A DNA stretch of 64,000 bases from an uncultured Chromatiaceae bacterium (GTDB taxonomy: Bacteria > Pseudomonadota > Gammaproteobacteria > Enterobacterales > Alteromonadaceae), in the NCBI GenBank assembly GCA_937978655.1, contig CALJUX010000049.1, forward strand, positions 1-64,000. Direction: 5' to 3'. The translations under genes were made by a program, and so were the position numbers. Below are positions 17,169 to 26,091 of this stretch, in pieces (position 1 is the first letter of the stretch; every line of letters starts with the position of its first letter). Under the pieces are notes generated by a model. It made no database searches and was not told the origin of the DNA. It saw nothing but the letters and a program-made list of their open reading frames with translations.

Positions 17169-18008
17169 TCACACCGGCACCGTGCGGTGTTGTTGATACA
17201 ATTGATAAATTTGTTGGCATAATGCAGCGCCGACCTCAGGCGCCAGGCCGTCTTCAGTCAGGGTATTTAGCCGGGTGACACCATCCACACTGCCGTGAGC
17301 CGACAAAAACTTGAGGACTGGCAGGGCGTCGCAGCAGGCAAATAAGTCCTGCCGGCTTTGCAGTGACCAATGATAGGCCAGACCATAGGCGGCCCAGTTC
17401 GACACATCAGCGACGATAAGCTCGCTGCAGCCGGTCACCGCCGGCCTGATATCCAGTGCCCGCACGGTGTCGATGATGTTCCCCATGCCCAGCTCGTTGC
17501 CGCCGTCGCCAATGCCGACCGTCGCACAAGGAGCCAGCCGCATCAGCGCGTCCAGATCAGCCACTTTGGCGCTGATATCTTCGTGGCGCATATTGTAATA
17601 ACGACCATCCGCCGCCTGTCCCGGCCGTTCAATACACAAAATTGCGGCAGGCTGATATTGCGCCAGCAACTGCGCTGCGCGCGGCTGGCCGTCGATACCC
17701 AGCGCAAAGGCCTCCACCTGATAGTGGCCATTGAGCACTGAGTACAAGGGGTCGCCGCAGACCAGTACCGGCCTGACCCCAAGCTGCGCCAGCATGCGGT
17801 AAATGGCGATAGCACCGACCGGGCCGTCAGTTTCAAAAGTGCCGGCGACCGGAAAGCCGGTGCCAATCAGCACGGTGCGGCCAGGCTGGTGCAATAAGGT
17901 GGCGGCACGTTGTAAATAACCCGGGAGCAGCGCCTGGCGTGCCAGCGCCATGCCGCGTGGATTGCGCTCAACCAGCCACTGTTCGAGCTGCAGTGCGGCG
18001 TCAGTCAT
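17169..18008 (-). CDS. D-glutamate cyclase C-terminal-type protein (DUF4392)
   Basis: A 279-residue protein like the C-terminal part of mammalian D-glutamate cyclase (DGLUCY), which converts D-Glu to 5-oxo-D-proline. Family signs are TVLIGTGFPV, GTFETDGPVGA, the glycine-rich VGIGDGGNELGMGNI and SNWAAYGLA. The ATG at 18008 follows a good GGAGGCC; 45 upstream in-frame codons lie inside pxpC and are rejected. It overlaps the end of pxpC by eight bases. Its partner DUF1445 domain is encoded separately at the head of the same group, so the mammalian fusion is split here. Confidence 0.85.
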   Translation of the reverse strand: MTDAALQLEQWLVERNPRGMALARQALLPGYLQRAATLLHQPGRTVLIGTGFPVAGTFETDGPVGAIAIYRMLAQLGVRPVLVCGDPLYSVLNGHYQVEAFALGIDGQPRAAQLLAQYQPAAILCIERPGQAADGRYYNMRHEDISAKVADLDALMRLAPCATVGIGDGGNELGMGNIIDTVRALDIRPAVTGCSELIVADVSNWAAYGLAYHWSLQSRQDLFACCDALPVLKFLSAHGSVDGVTRLNTLTEDGLAPEVGAALCQQIYQLYQQHRTVPV

Positions 18009-19020
18009 GTTGGCCTCCGGCAATGATGACCTCAGCCCACTGGGCTGACAACATATCCAGTTGCTGCTGTAACTGTTGCAGGCGCTGACGTTCCTGTAAC
18101 AGCGCCTGCGCCGCATCACACCAGTGAAAACGCACCAGATCACCGGTCATGGCCTGGCCGAGTAACTCGGCGCTGCGCCTGGTCAGCGCGCCGCATTTTG
18201 GATAACCGCCAATGGTCTGGTGATCGTTAAGCATTACGATAGGTAATCCGCTTGGCGGAATTTGCATCGCGCCCAGACAAATGCCTTCAGAATACAGCTG
18301 GCTGGCGCTGGCCGGTAAGGGTTCACCGCCAAGCTGCACGCCCATCCGATCGCTGCGCGCCGTGATGCGGAACAAACGGCTTTGCAGCAACATGGCAAAA
18401 TCCGGCGCGGCCTGTGTCAGCTGCGCGCCCGGCACCAGCGCCAGACGGCGCAGGCTTTGATGATGATAATGCTGCAGATAAGGCAAAGAAATCGCCGGAT
18501 CTGCACCCTGATAGCCACTGCACGCCAGCAAGGTCCCGGCGCTGACACAAGCGCCTTGGCCATCGAGGCCGCCGACCATTTCGCGGCGCACTGTGGCAAC
18601 ACTGCCGCAGACCGCCGGCGCGGCAAAACCACCGGCGACCGCCAGATAGGCTCTGGCACCGGCGCGACTGTAACCAATTTCCAGTAAGTCGCCCGGTTGC
18701 AGCAATAAACTGCGATAACGCGCCACCGGCTGACGGTTTAACAACAGCGGCATGGCCGCACCGGTCACGGCCAGTAACGTCGGCTGTTCTGCGCGAAATG
18801 CCGCGGCGCCGAGAGTGATTTCAAGCACCGCCGGACAAGTCCCGCTGACCTGATTGTGATTGCCGACCAGCGCATTGGCCAGCCGCGCTGAGGTCAGGTC
18901 GACTGCGCCGCCCTGAGTGAGGCCAGCCGCTGCGCCGCCAAACCGGCCGGCATCCTGCAACTGCACACCACTGTGGCTTTGCAGAACCCACAGGCCGGTT
19001 TGCTGCTCCGGGCGCGTCAT
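18001..19020 (-). CDS. pxpC: 5-oxoprolinase subunit C (biotin-dependent carboxyltransferase family)
   Basis: A 339-residue KipA/PxpC protein. The start has the family signature SGVQLQDAGRFGGAAAGLTQGGAVDL, and the middle has YLAVAGGF and GGYPKCGALT. With PxpB and PxpA it forms the ATP-dependent 5-oxoprolinase that opens pyroglutamate to glutamate. It overlaps pxpB by four bases and the DUF4392 gene by eight, so all three are made together. No pxpA (LamB/YcsF family) is found anywhere in the window, which leaves its partner elsewhere or the complex changed. Confidence 0.93.
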   Translation of the reverse strand: MTRPEQQTGLWVLQSHSGVQLQDAGRFGGAAAGLTQGGAVDLTSARLANALVGNHNQVSGTCPAVLEITLGAAAFRAEQPTLLAVTGAAMPLLLNRQPVARYRSLLLQPGDLLEIGYSRAGARAYLAVAGGFAAPAVCGSVATVRREMVGGLDGQGACVSAGTLLACSGYQGADPAISLPYLQHYHHQSLRRLALVPGAQLTQAAPDFAMLLQSRLFRITARSDRMGVQLGGEPLPASASQLYSEGICLGAMQIPPSGLPIVMLNDHQTIGGYPKCGALTRRSAELLGQAMTGDLVRFHWCDAAQALLQERQRLQQLQQQLDMLSAQWAEVIIAGGQHD

Positions 19021-19739
19021 AATTGTCCGCCCAGACGCAGAAATTCGCTGCGTTCCACCGGCACAAACTGCACTGTGTCGCCGACGGCAAAGGGCATCAT
19101 CGGGCTGGCATTGAGATCAAACAGCGGGACCGGACAATTGCCGAGCAAATGCCAGCCGCCCGGTGATGGCGCCGGATAGACCGCGGTCTGGCGGTCGGCT
19201 ATCGCGACGCTGCCGGCGGCAACCAGAGGTCTGGGGCTGCTCAGCCGCGGGGTATTTATCCGCGGATCGGTAAAACCAAGGTAGGCAAAGCCAGGCGCAA
19301 AGCCAATCGCATAGACCTGATACTGTTGTTGGCTGTGCAGCCGGATGAGTGCCGCGACACTGAGCTGATGTAATGCCGCCACCTGATGCAGATCAGGCCC
19401 GCTTTCGGCGCTGTAATAACATGGCAGTTCCACTACCTTGCCTTGGGCGGCGGGAGCTGAGGCATTCAGCCAGAGCGGCAAAGCGCTGGCGAGCGCCTGA
19501 CCGACGCTGCTGTGATCGGTTTGCAGCAGATCAAAAATCAGCAAAATTGAGGTATAAGACGGCACCAGTTCCAGCAAGTGGCTGCCAAGCAGTGCCGGCA
19601 GCTGCTGGCGCACCGTCTGGATTTTCTGCATCAGGGCCGGTCCCGGCCCGGCCGGACTGAGCGCGCTGAAGTCCAGCAGCAGCGCCTGTTCACTGTGCAC
19701 CAGCAGCCGCACGCCGGCAATGGTGGCAAGGCAGCTCAT
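19017..19739 (-). CDS. pxpB: 5-oxoprolinase subunit B
   Basis: A 240-residue KipI/PxpB protein. Visible family features are the early HSEQALLLDFS, LELVPSYTSILLIFD, the helix DLHQVAALHQLS and the glycine-rich YAIGFAPGFAYLGF, then PSPGGWHLLGN near the end. It pairs with PxpC in 5-oxoproline cleavage; in Bacillus the same pair is also known as KipI/KipA. It begins directly after the DUF1445 stop with no gap. The gene order DUF1445-pxpB-pxpC matches ycsI-kipI-kipA in Bacillus subtilis, but without ycsF (pxpA). Confidence 0.93.
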   Translation of the reverse strand: MSCLATIAGVRLLVHSEQALLLDFSALSPAGPGPALMQKIQTVRQQLPALLGSHLLELVPSYTSILLIFDLLQTDHSSVGQALASALPLWLNASAPAAQGKVVELPCYYSAESGPDLHQVAALHQLSVAALIRLHSQQQYQVYAIGFAPGFAYLGFTDPRINTPRLSSPRPLVAAGSVAIADRQTAVYPAPSPGGWHLLGNCPVPLFDLNASPMMPFAVGDTVQFVPVERSEFLRLGGQL

Positions 19740-20534
19740 TTACAACACCGCCAGACTGGCATTGGTTAAATCGGTGACCAGCATACATCCCGGACTATGA
19801 CTAAAAGCCAAATCTGCGCCGGCGTTGCGGATAGCCACCTGCGGTGTCACACCACAGGCCCAGAACACCGGTAACTCGTCAGGGCCGATGCTGACCGCAT
19901 CGCCATAATCCGGCGCCTGCAGATCAGCAATGCCAATCAGCGCCGGATCCCCCAAATGCACCGGTGCGCCGTGCACAGTCGGAAACCGGCTGCAGATTTG
20001 GATGGCGCGGATAGCATCCGCGGCGCGCATCGGCCGCATACTGACGACCATGTTGCCCGCAAAGGGGCCGACCGGTGTTAAGGCGATATTGCTGTTATAC
20101 ATAGGCACATTTTTTTGTTCGGTCTGATGGCGTAATTCAATGCCGCCCTGCTGCAGCGCGTCTTCAAATGAAAATGAGCAGCCAATCAGAAAACTCAGCA
20201 TATCGTCGCGCCAATAAGCGGTTAAATCGCTGACCGTTTCGCTTTGCACGCCGTGGCGGAAGATGTTGTAACGCGGCGCATCGCTACGAATATCCAGCGA
20301 CTGGCCGGCGATGGTAAAAGCGGTCTGCCCCGGCGTTGTGGCAAAAGCCAGCAGCGGACAGGGTTTGGGATTGGCCAGACAAAACTTCAGAAAATCATCG
20401 GCCAGCGCCTTGGGCAGGATCGCCAGATTGGCCTGCACATAACCATTGGCCAGACCGGCGGTGGGCCCCTGCCACAGGCCTTGTCTGGCGGCAGCTCTGA
20501 CGGCCTCTGGGCTTGAGTGTGCGTTCAGTAACAT
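19740..20534 (-). CDS. D-glutamate cyclase-family / putative hydro-lyase (DUF1445)
   Basis: A 264-residue YcsI/UPF0317 protein, homologous to the N-terminal region of mammalian DGLUCY. The family pattern is clear: RAAARQGLWQGPTAGLANGYVQANL, FATTPGQTAFT, LIGCSFSFEDALQ, NVPMYNSNIA, and FWACGVTPQ with FSHSPGCMLVTD near the end. The ATG at 20534 is chosen because the longer ORF start adds 16 unrelated residues. It lies 71 bases after nagZ with no terminator between, so it may be read from the nagZ promoter. The biochemical role of stand-alone DUF1445 proteins is uncertain. Confidence 0.88.
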   Translation of the reverse strand: MLLNAHSSPEAVRAAARQGLWQGPTAGLANGYVQANLAILPKALADDFLKFCLANPKPCPLLAFATTPGQTAFTIAGQSLDIRSDAPRYNIFRHGVQSETVSDLTAYWRDDMLSFLIGCSFSFEDALQQGGIELRHQTEQKNVPMYNSNIALTPVGPFAGNMVVSMRPMRAADAIRAIQICSRFPTVHGAPVHLGDPALIGIADLQAPDYGDAVSIGPDELPVFWACGVTPQVAIRNAGADLAFSHSPGCMLVTDLTNASLAVL

Positions 20535-20605
20535 CGGTGTGCCTTTATCTGTGTATTCAATTGCGATTTTACACTGCCACAACCTGACAGCGGAAACCAG
20601 TTGCT

Positions 20606-22474
20606 TTAGTTCAAACGGACCGGCAGCACGCCGGTTGCCGCACTGCTACCGGCAAATAAGCGGGCCAATGCCGTAAACACAGCACCGGGTTCGCCGTCTG
20701 GTTGCAGGCTGAACGGATACCCATAGCTGGCAAGGCGGATATCGACTTTGCCGGCAAATTGCGGCAGCTGGTACGGCGAGCGCAATGCAATCAGCACTGT
20801 GGTCGCCCCTTGCTTGCGCGCCTGCGTCAGCTGTTGCCGTAACTGTTGTAACTGGCTGTCGACACTGAGCGGCGCCAGTGGCTGCCCCGGCTGGTGCAAG
20901 TCAGCCAGCACGCCGGCTTCGACTGCACTTTGTTCCGGTGCGACATAAGCGCCAACGACTACCGCGCCCGGCGCCAGCGCCGGCAAAGCACTACTGTCGC
21001 GAAGATCGACACATTGTCTGGGCACCGCCGGCAACGCAGTTTGTAACGCCAGCGAAAAACGCCGGCATTTATCGGCATCCGGCATCAGCAGATAAAAGGC
21101 TTTGGCTTGCGCTAAGCCTGTCAGATCACCGTCCAGCTGGGTTAACGCCGCGCTGGCTATCGCCAAATCCAGCTGTTGTTGGGCCTGATACTGCATAGCA
21201 GCGGCGTCGGCCGAAAGTGGCGCCGGCGCAGCTTGTTGCGCCAGCCAGCGTTTTAAATCGCGGATGCGTAAATAAGACGCCTCCAGTGCTGCGACATCCA
21301 GTTCGCCGTTTTGGCTGGCCAGCACCAGATCGTCGATTAATTGCTGTAACTGGGCAAAATCAGCCGGGCTTTGGATCTGCAGCGGCATCAGCGCAATATC
21401 GGCGCCGGCGTTAAAACTGTGTTTCGCCGCCTGCAGCGGTGTAAAAGCGTCGCTGATCGCCTGCATATTCAGCGCATCGGTGATCACCACCCCGTCAAAT
21501 TCCAGTTGTTCCCGCAACAGGGTGGTCAGGATCCGGTGGGATAAGGTGGCCGGCGGCAGGATTAATTCGCCGTGCCGGGTCTGGATTTCACTGTCATCAA
21601 GCGCCGGATACTGAATATGCGCCGTCATCACCAGACGGGCGGCTCCCGCCTGCACCGCCTCGCGAAATGGCGCTATATCAATAGTTTCCGCCACGGCGCG
21701 CACATGATCGACGCGGGGTAAACCGGTATGGCTGTCGGTGGCCGTATCGCCGTGGCCAGGAAAATGCTTCAGGGTCGCGGCCACGCCGCCTTGTTGCAGG
21801 CCACGGGCCAATGCGATGCCAAGCGTGGCGACCAGCTCTGGATCATCACCAAATGCCCGGACGCCAATCACCGGGTTGGCCGGGTCACTGTTGACATCCA
21901 GCGCCGGTGAAAAATTGATGTTAATGCCAAGCTGGCGCAGCGTTTGCGCCTGTGCCGCGCCCTGCGCAGTGGCAAACTGCTGCTGATGCCGGGCAGCCGT
22001 GGCGCCAAGTGCCATCAGGCCGGGAAAGGCCGGCAACACTGATTCCGGCAAACGCGCTACCCGGCCGCCTTCCTGGTCGGTGGCGACAAGCAGCGGCAGG
22101 CCGTCGCTGCTGCTTTGTTGCAGGGCTGACGTCAGGCCGCTTATCTGTGTACGGTCCACGAGGTTGACGGCAAATAACACCACACCACCTATGTGCAGCT
22201 TTTTCAGCTGTTGCTGCCATAACTCCGGTAATTGTGTGACCGGCTGCTGACAAGAGTCGCTTGCCGTTGCCGTTGCCGTGGCGCTGGCGCTGGCGGGGCA
22301 AAAATAGCGCAAATCCAGCATCAGCTTTTGCCCAAGCCAGAACCTGATTTGTTGCTCCTTGTGTTGCTGTTGCCAGTACCAGCCGCCGCAGATCACCAGG
22401 GCTGACAGCAGCAAACCAGCGACTGTCAGGCAAAAAAGACCAGAGGTTCGCATCATCTCTCCAAACCGCTCCAT
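20606..22474 (-). CDS. nagZ: Membrane-anchored beta-N-acetylhexosaminidase, GH3 (NagZ)
   Basis: A 622-residue glycosidase that removes GlcNAc from muropeptide or disaccharide ends. The NagZ-type acid/base loop is KHFPGHGDTATDSH (236-249), and the nucleophile is Asp333 in VVITDALNMQAI. Unlike the cytoplasmic 340-residue E. coli enzyme, it has an N-terminal membrane segment (about 10-34), a low-complexity Ala/Thr/Ser stretch (61-73, coded by a short GCCGTT-like repeat) and a C-terminal second domain, so it should act in the periplasm as Bacillus NagZ acts outside. Later ATGs at 22456 or 22453 are possible starts. Confidence 0.9.
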   Translation of the reverse strand: MERFGEMMRTSGLFCLTVAGLLLSALVICGGWYWQQQHKEQQIRFWLGQKLMLDLRYFCPASASATATATASDSCQQPVTQLPELWQQQLKKLHIGGVVLFAVNLVDRTQISGLTSALQQSSSDGLPLLVATDQEGGRVARLPESVLPAFPGLMALGATAARHQQQFATAQGAAQAQTLRQLGININFSPALDVNSDPANPVIGVRAFGDDPELVATLGIALARGLQQGGVAATLKHFPGHGDTATDSHTGLPRVDHVRAVAETIDIAPFREAVQAGAARLVMTAHIQYPALDDSEIQTRHGELILPPATLSHRILTTLLREQLEFDGVVITDALNMQAISDAFTPLQAAKHSFNAGADIALMPLQIQSPADFAQLQQLIDDLVLASQNGELDVAALEASYLRIRDLKRWLAQQAAPAPLSADAAAMQYQAQQQLDLAIASAALTQLDGDLTGLAQAKAFYLLMPDADKCRRFSLALQTALPAVPRQCVDLRDSSALPALAPGAVVVGAYVAPEQSAVEAGVLADLHQPGQPLAPLSVDSQLQQLRQQLTQARKQGATTVLIALRSPYQLPQFAGKVDIRLASYGYPFSLQPDGEPGAVFTALARLFAGSSAATGVLPVRLN

Positions 22475-22518
22475 GCAGATACGTGGCTATTTATGCCGCA
22501 GTAGTGCGCCAAAATCAA

Positions 22519-22532
22519 GAATATATTATTCC
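22519..22532. promoter_or_regulatory. GGAAT-W5-ATTC palindrome between nagZ and the symporter operon
   Basis: On the minus strand the sequence is GGAATAATATATTC; it contains a GAATA/TATTC inverted repeat. It sits between two divergent operons, nagZ-DUF1445-pxpBC-DUF4392-transaminase on one side and symporter-kinase/etherase-namZ on the other, and could control both. A second AT-rich element, TTGAAATAATATTTAA, lies at about 22544-22560. Confidence 0.6.
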
Positions 22533-22616
22533 TCATTAAATAGTTTGAAATAATATTTAATGCCCCCTATGCTTGCAAATCAGACCGCAGTGGTGGGTAA
22601 AGAGACAGAGGTACAG

Positions 22617-24227
22617 ATGAATTCGGCGTTTCAGCCAGCAGACTGGGGCATCTTCTTCGGTTATTTTGTCGTGCTGGCCCTGACGGGATGGTGGTTTAAC
22701 CGCGGTACTATTGGCAGCAGCCGCGAGTTTTTTACCGGCAACCGTCATATTCCGACCTGGGTGATTGCGGTGTCGGTGTTGGCGACTGCGCAGTCGGCCG
22801 CCACTTTTCTGGGGGCGCCGGATTATGCTTACCGCGGCGACCTGACCTATCTGACCACCAATCTGGGCGCCCTCGCGGCAGCGCTCTTTGTCGCGCATTT
22901 TTTACTGCCGAAGTTTTATCAATATAAAGTCACCACGGCATACGCCTTGTTGCAGCATCGTTTTGGTGAGCGCAGTAAACGCCATGCCGGCATGATGTAT
23001 CTGCTGGGCCGCTTATTTGCCAGTGGCGCCCGGCTTTATATGGCGGCTATTGCGCTGTCGATGATCCTGTTTTCTGATATCGCCGCAGCGCATGTGCTGG
23101 GGGCTATTGCCCTGCTCTGTCTGGTCAGTTTTGCCTATTCCACCTGGGGCGGTATCCGCTCGGTAATTTATGGCGATGCCATTCAGTGCGCGGTCTATGT
23201 CAGTGCGGCGCTGCTGGTGCTGCTGTATCTGTACTGGCAATTGCCAGGCGATGGCGGGCAAATCCTACAGTCGCTGCAACAGCCGGCCGACGGCAGCGGC
23301 AATAAACTGCGGCTATTTGATACCGGTACTGATTTGAGCCAGGCCGGTGCCTTTAATTTGCTGTCGACCTTTACCGGCTTCTTTTTGTTATTTATTGCCT
23401 CTTTTGGCCTGGATCAGGACTTAACCCAACGCGCCTTGTCGTGCCGGGACGCCCGTCAGGGCACCTGGGCGTTGGTTGGTTCAGTGGTGCTGGTGGTGCC
23501 GGTGGTGACCGTGTTGTTAGGCATCGGTTTACTGCTGTATTTGTTTTATCAGGACCCCGCCTACAGCCATCAGGCGGCGCTGACGCCGCAAAACCGCTTC
23601 GCCGGTGAAACTATCACAGTGTTTATGTTTTACGTGCTGACCGAACTGCCGGCGGGTTTGCGTGGGCTGGTGACTGTTGGGGTGATTGCCGCGGCGGTGT
23701 CGACGCTGACGTCTGGCCTGAACTCCATGGCATCGGTGCTGATGGAAGATATGCTCAAACCGCAGTTGGGCGAGCGGCTGACACAGGCCAGGGAAGTACC
23801 ACTGGCGCGGCTGCTGATGTTTGGCCTGATGCTGGCGCTTGGGGCTATGGCGATGTTGTGTTTTTACTGGCAGCAATACAGCGATACCCCGTTGCTGGCG
23901 TTTGCGCTTGGTGTGATGGTGTTTTCTTACAGTGGCTTACTGGCGGTGTTTGCGGTAGCGCTGTTCAGCCAGCGGGGCAACAGCCGCAGCTGCGCGCTGG
24001 CGCTGCTCAGCGGATTTGTGCTGACGGCGTTGCAACAACCTTATGTACAACAGTGGTATTTGCCAACAGCCTGGCAGTTTGATCTGGCGTTTACCTGGCA
24101 ACTCTGTATCGGTTTTATTCTGGCGACGCTGGTCGCGTACAGCGGTAAACCGCTGGCCCGGCCTGATTGTGCGCTGCCCAATGGTTCTGCTGAGGTGTCT
24201 GATGAGTGTTTATCTGCTCGGAATTGA
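22617..24227 (+). CDS. Sodium:solute symporter (SSS family), likely for amino sugars
   Basis: A 536-residue inner-membrane protein with about 13 hydrophobic segments. The SSS pattern is visible in the first third (REFFTGNRHIPTWVIAVSVLATAQSAATFLG) and in VGVIAAAVSTLTSGLNSMASV. The ATG at 22617 follows AGAGGT; the ORF track-length start at 22560 adds 19 polar residues without a ribosome site. It overlaps the kinase/etherase gene by 26 bases. By position it replaces the PTS carrier MurP, so it probably brings in unphosphorylated MurNAc and/or GlcNAc, which the downstream kinase then phosphorylates. The substrate is inferred from context only. Confidence 0.85.
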   Translation: MNSAFQPADWGIFFGYFVVLALTGWWFNRGTIGSSREFFTGNRHIPTWVIAVSVLATAQSAATFLGAPDYAYRGDLTYLTTNLGALAAALFVAHFLLPKFYQYKVTTAYALLQHRFGERSKRHAGMMYLLGRLFASGARLYMAAIALSMILFSDIAAAHVLGAIALLCLVSFAYSTWGGIRSVIYGDAIQCAVYVSAALLVLLYLYWQLPGDGGQILQSLQQPADGSGNKLRLFDTGTDLSQAGAFNLLSTFTGFFLLFIASFGLDQDLTQRALSCRDARQGTWALVGSVVLVVPVVTVLLGIGLLLYLFYQDPAYSHQAALTPQNRFAGETITVFMFYVLTELPAGLRGLVTVGVIAAAVSTLTSGLNSMASVLMEDMLKPQLGERLTQAREVPLARLLMFGLMLALGAMAMLCFYWQQYSDTPLLAFALGVMVFSYSGLLAVFAVALFSQRGNSRSCALALLSGFVLTALQQPYVQQWYLPTAWQFDLAFTWQLCIGFILATLVAYSGKPLARPDCALPNGSAEVSDECLSARN

Positions 24228-26091
24228 CGGGGGTGGCAGCAAAACGCTGGCGCTGCTCTGTAATGCACAAGGGGACACCGTGGCGCGAGCCAGTGCCGGC
24301 CCCGCCCATCTGACCAATGATCTGGCCGGCGCCTGTGACACGGTCTGGCAGCTGATTGTGCAAGTGCTGCAACAGGCGGGTGTCGCAATGGCCGACGTGG
24401 TGTTAGTCGTTGGGATCGCCGGAGCCGGAGATGACAGCTTAAAACAGCAATTGTTAGTCGCACTACAGCCCCAGCGTTTTGCCTGCTGTTATGTCACGAC
24501 CGATGCAAAGACGTCGTTACATGGTGCCAATGGCGGCGCGCCGGTGGTGGCGATTGCGCTCGGAACCGGCTCGGTGGCGATGCGGCTGGACCACAGCCAG
24601 CAGGAACAACAAGTCGGTGGCTGGGGTTTTACCATCGGTGACGAAGGCGGCGGCGCGGCGATGGGAAAAGCCGCAGTCCGGGCGGCATTATGGGAGCAGG
24701 ACTGTCATCCGGACAGCTATTCGCAGCTGGCGCAGTATATTTTTTCGGTCATTGGCCAGAGCAAATCCGATGTGCTCTGCTGGCTGCGCCAGGCCAGCGC
24801 GAACCAATACGCAGCGCTGGCGCCACAGGTGATTGAACTGGCGGCGCACTGCCCGGCGGCTTTAAGTGTGTTGCATAAACATGCCGCGGATGTGGAGCTG
24901 CTGATCAAAGCCACCCGCGCTGATACCACTTTACCTGTGGTGGTGTTAGGCGGCCTTGCCGGTGCGACAGTGCCGTATTTGTCGGCGACAGTCCAAAGCT
25001 GGTGTCAGAGCGCCAAAGCGGACAGCGTCCAGGGCGCCATTTTGATTGCCCGGCAGCTGGCCGCTACGCTGCTGCCGCTGGCGCCGGTATTGCCGGGTGC
25101 CGCCGCACCGGCGCGCGCCGTCTGCGAGCCGGCCCCCTATGCGCTGGCGCGCCAGCTCAGTCAGTTGCCCACCGAGTCGCGTCACCCTGCCCGGCTTGAT
25201 CTGGCGGCCTTAGACACTGAAACCTTGTTGCGCACCTTCAATCAGGCCGATCAGACAGTGCCGCTGGCTGTCGCCGATGCTATTCCGCAAGTGGCGCAAC
25301 TGGTCGACAAAGTGGTTGCAGCTTTTGCCAGCGGCGGCCGGCTGATTTACCTTGGCGCCGGCACCAGTGGCCGGCTTGGGGTGCTGGATGCGGTGGAATG
25401 CCCACCAACTTTCAGTGTGCAGGCGCATCAGGTAACAGGCCTCATCGCCGGTGGTCACAACGCGATGTTCCGGGCCAAAGAAGGCGCTGAAGATGATGAA
25501 GCACTGGCGGTGACCGACCTGAGCGCGATTGGATTTAACGCCAAAGACGTGCTGGTTGGGATCGCGGCCAGCGGCCGCACGCCTTATGTCATTGCCGGAC
25601 TGCGTTATGCCCGCAGTATCGGCGCCTGCTGCGCCGGTATCAGCTGCAATCCGCACACTGAGGTGCTAAATCAGGCAGATATTGCGATCTGTGCTGCTGT
25701 GGGGCCGGAAGTGCTGAGCGGCTCCACCCGCCTCAAAGCCGGCACGGCACAAAAACTGTTGCTCAATATGATTTCAACCGCCGCCATGGTCCGAAGCGGT
25801 AAGGTGTATCAGGACCTGATGGTCGATTTACACGCCAGTAATGCCAAATTAAAAGCGCGGGCGCTGAATATTATCCGCCAGGCCACCGGCTGCAGCCTGG
25901 AAGATGCCGGCTATCTGCTGCAGCAGGCCGGGCAAAGTGTCAAACTGGCCATTTTGTTGTATCACGCCGCTGCGACGCCTGCGGCTATCACTAGTAAGGA
26001 CGTTCAGGTGGCCGGCGCGCTGCTGCAACAGGCAAAAGGCCAGCTGCAGCTGGCTATCGAGGCACTGGCGGCCCGGCCATGCCCGGTATGA
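24202..26091 (+). CDS. murQ: Fused MurNAc/GlcNAc kinase and MurNAc-6-P etherase (MurK-MurQ)
   Basis: A 629-residue bifunctional protein. Residues 1-290 are a BadF/BadG-type sugar kinase with the phosphate motifs GIDGGGSKT (8-16) and ALGTGS (119-124), GGWGFTIGDEGGG (139-151) and an adenosine motif VVVLGGLAGA. Residues about 318-629 are MurQ, starting LSQLPTESRHPA, with the SIS-fold GAGTSGRLG, and the etherase glutamates Glu399 (DAVECPPTF) and Glu427 (AKEGAEDD). It would phosphorylate MurNAc and split the ether to GlcNAc-6-P and D-lactate. The start is set by GAGGTG. In most bacteria these are separate genes or the kinase step is done by a PTS. Confidence 0.92.
   Translation: MSVYLLGIDGGGSKTLALLCNAQGDTVARASAGPAHLTNDLAGACDTVWQLIVQVLQQAGVAMADVVLVVGIAGAGDDSLKQQLLVALQPQRFACCYVTTDAKTSLHGANGGAPVVAIALGTGSVAMRLDHSQQEQQVGGWGFTIGDEGGGAAMGKAAVRAALWEQDCHPDSYSQLAQYIFSVIGQSKSDVLCWLRQASANQYAALAPQVIELAAHCPAALSVLHKHAADVELLIKATRADTTLPVVVLGGLAGATVPYLSATVQSWCQSAKADSVQGAILIARQLAATLLPLAPVLPGAAAPARAVCEPAPYALARQLSQLPTESRHPARLDLAALDTETLLRTFNQADQTVPLAVADAIPQVAQLVDKVVAAFASGGRLIYLGAGTSGRLGVLDAVECPPTFSVQAHQVTGLIAGGHNAMFRAKEGAEDDEALAVTDLSAIGFNAKDVLVGIAASGRTPYVIAGLRYARSIGACCAGISCNPHTEVLNQADIAICAAVGPEVLSGSTRLKAGTAQKLLLNMISTAAMVRSGKVYQDLMVDLHASNAKLKARALNIIRQATGCSLEDAGYLLQQAGQSVKLAILLYHAAATPAAITSKDVQVAGALLQQAKGQLQLAIEALAARPCPV

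Noticed and set aside
24043..24201. 53-codon N-terminal extension of the kinase-etherase
   Set aside because: It is antisense-like sequence inside the symporter gene. The ATG at 24202 has a good ribosome site and begins the kinase phosphate motif at the right distance.
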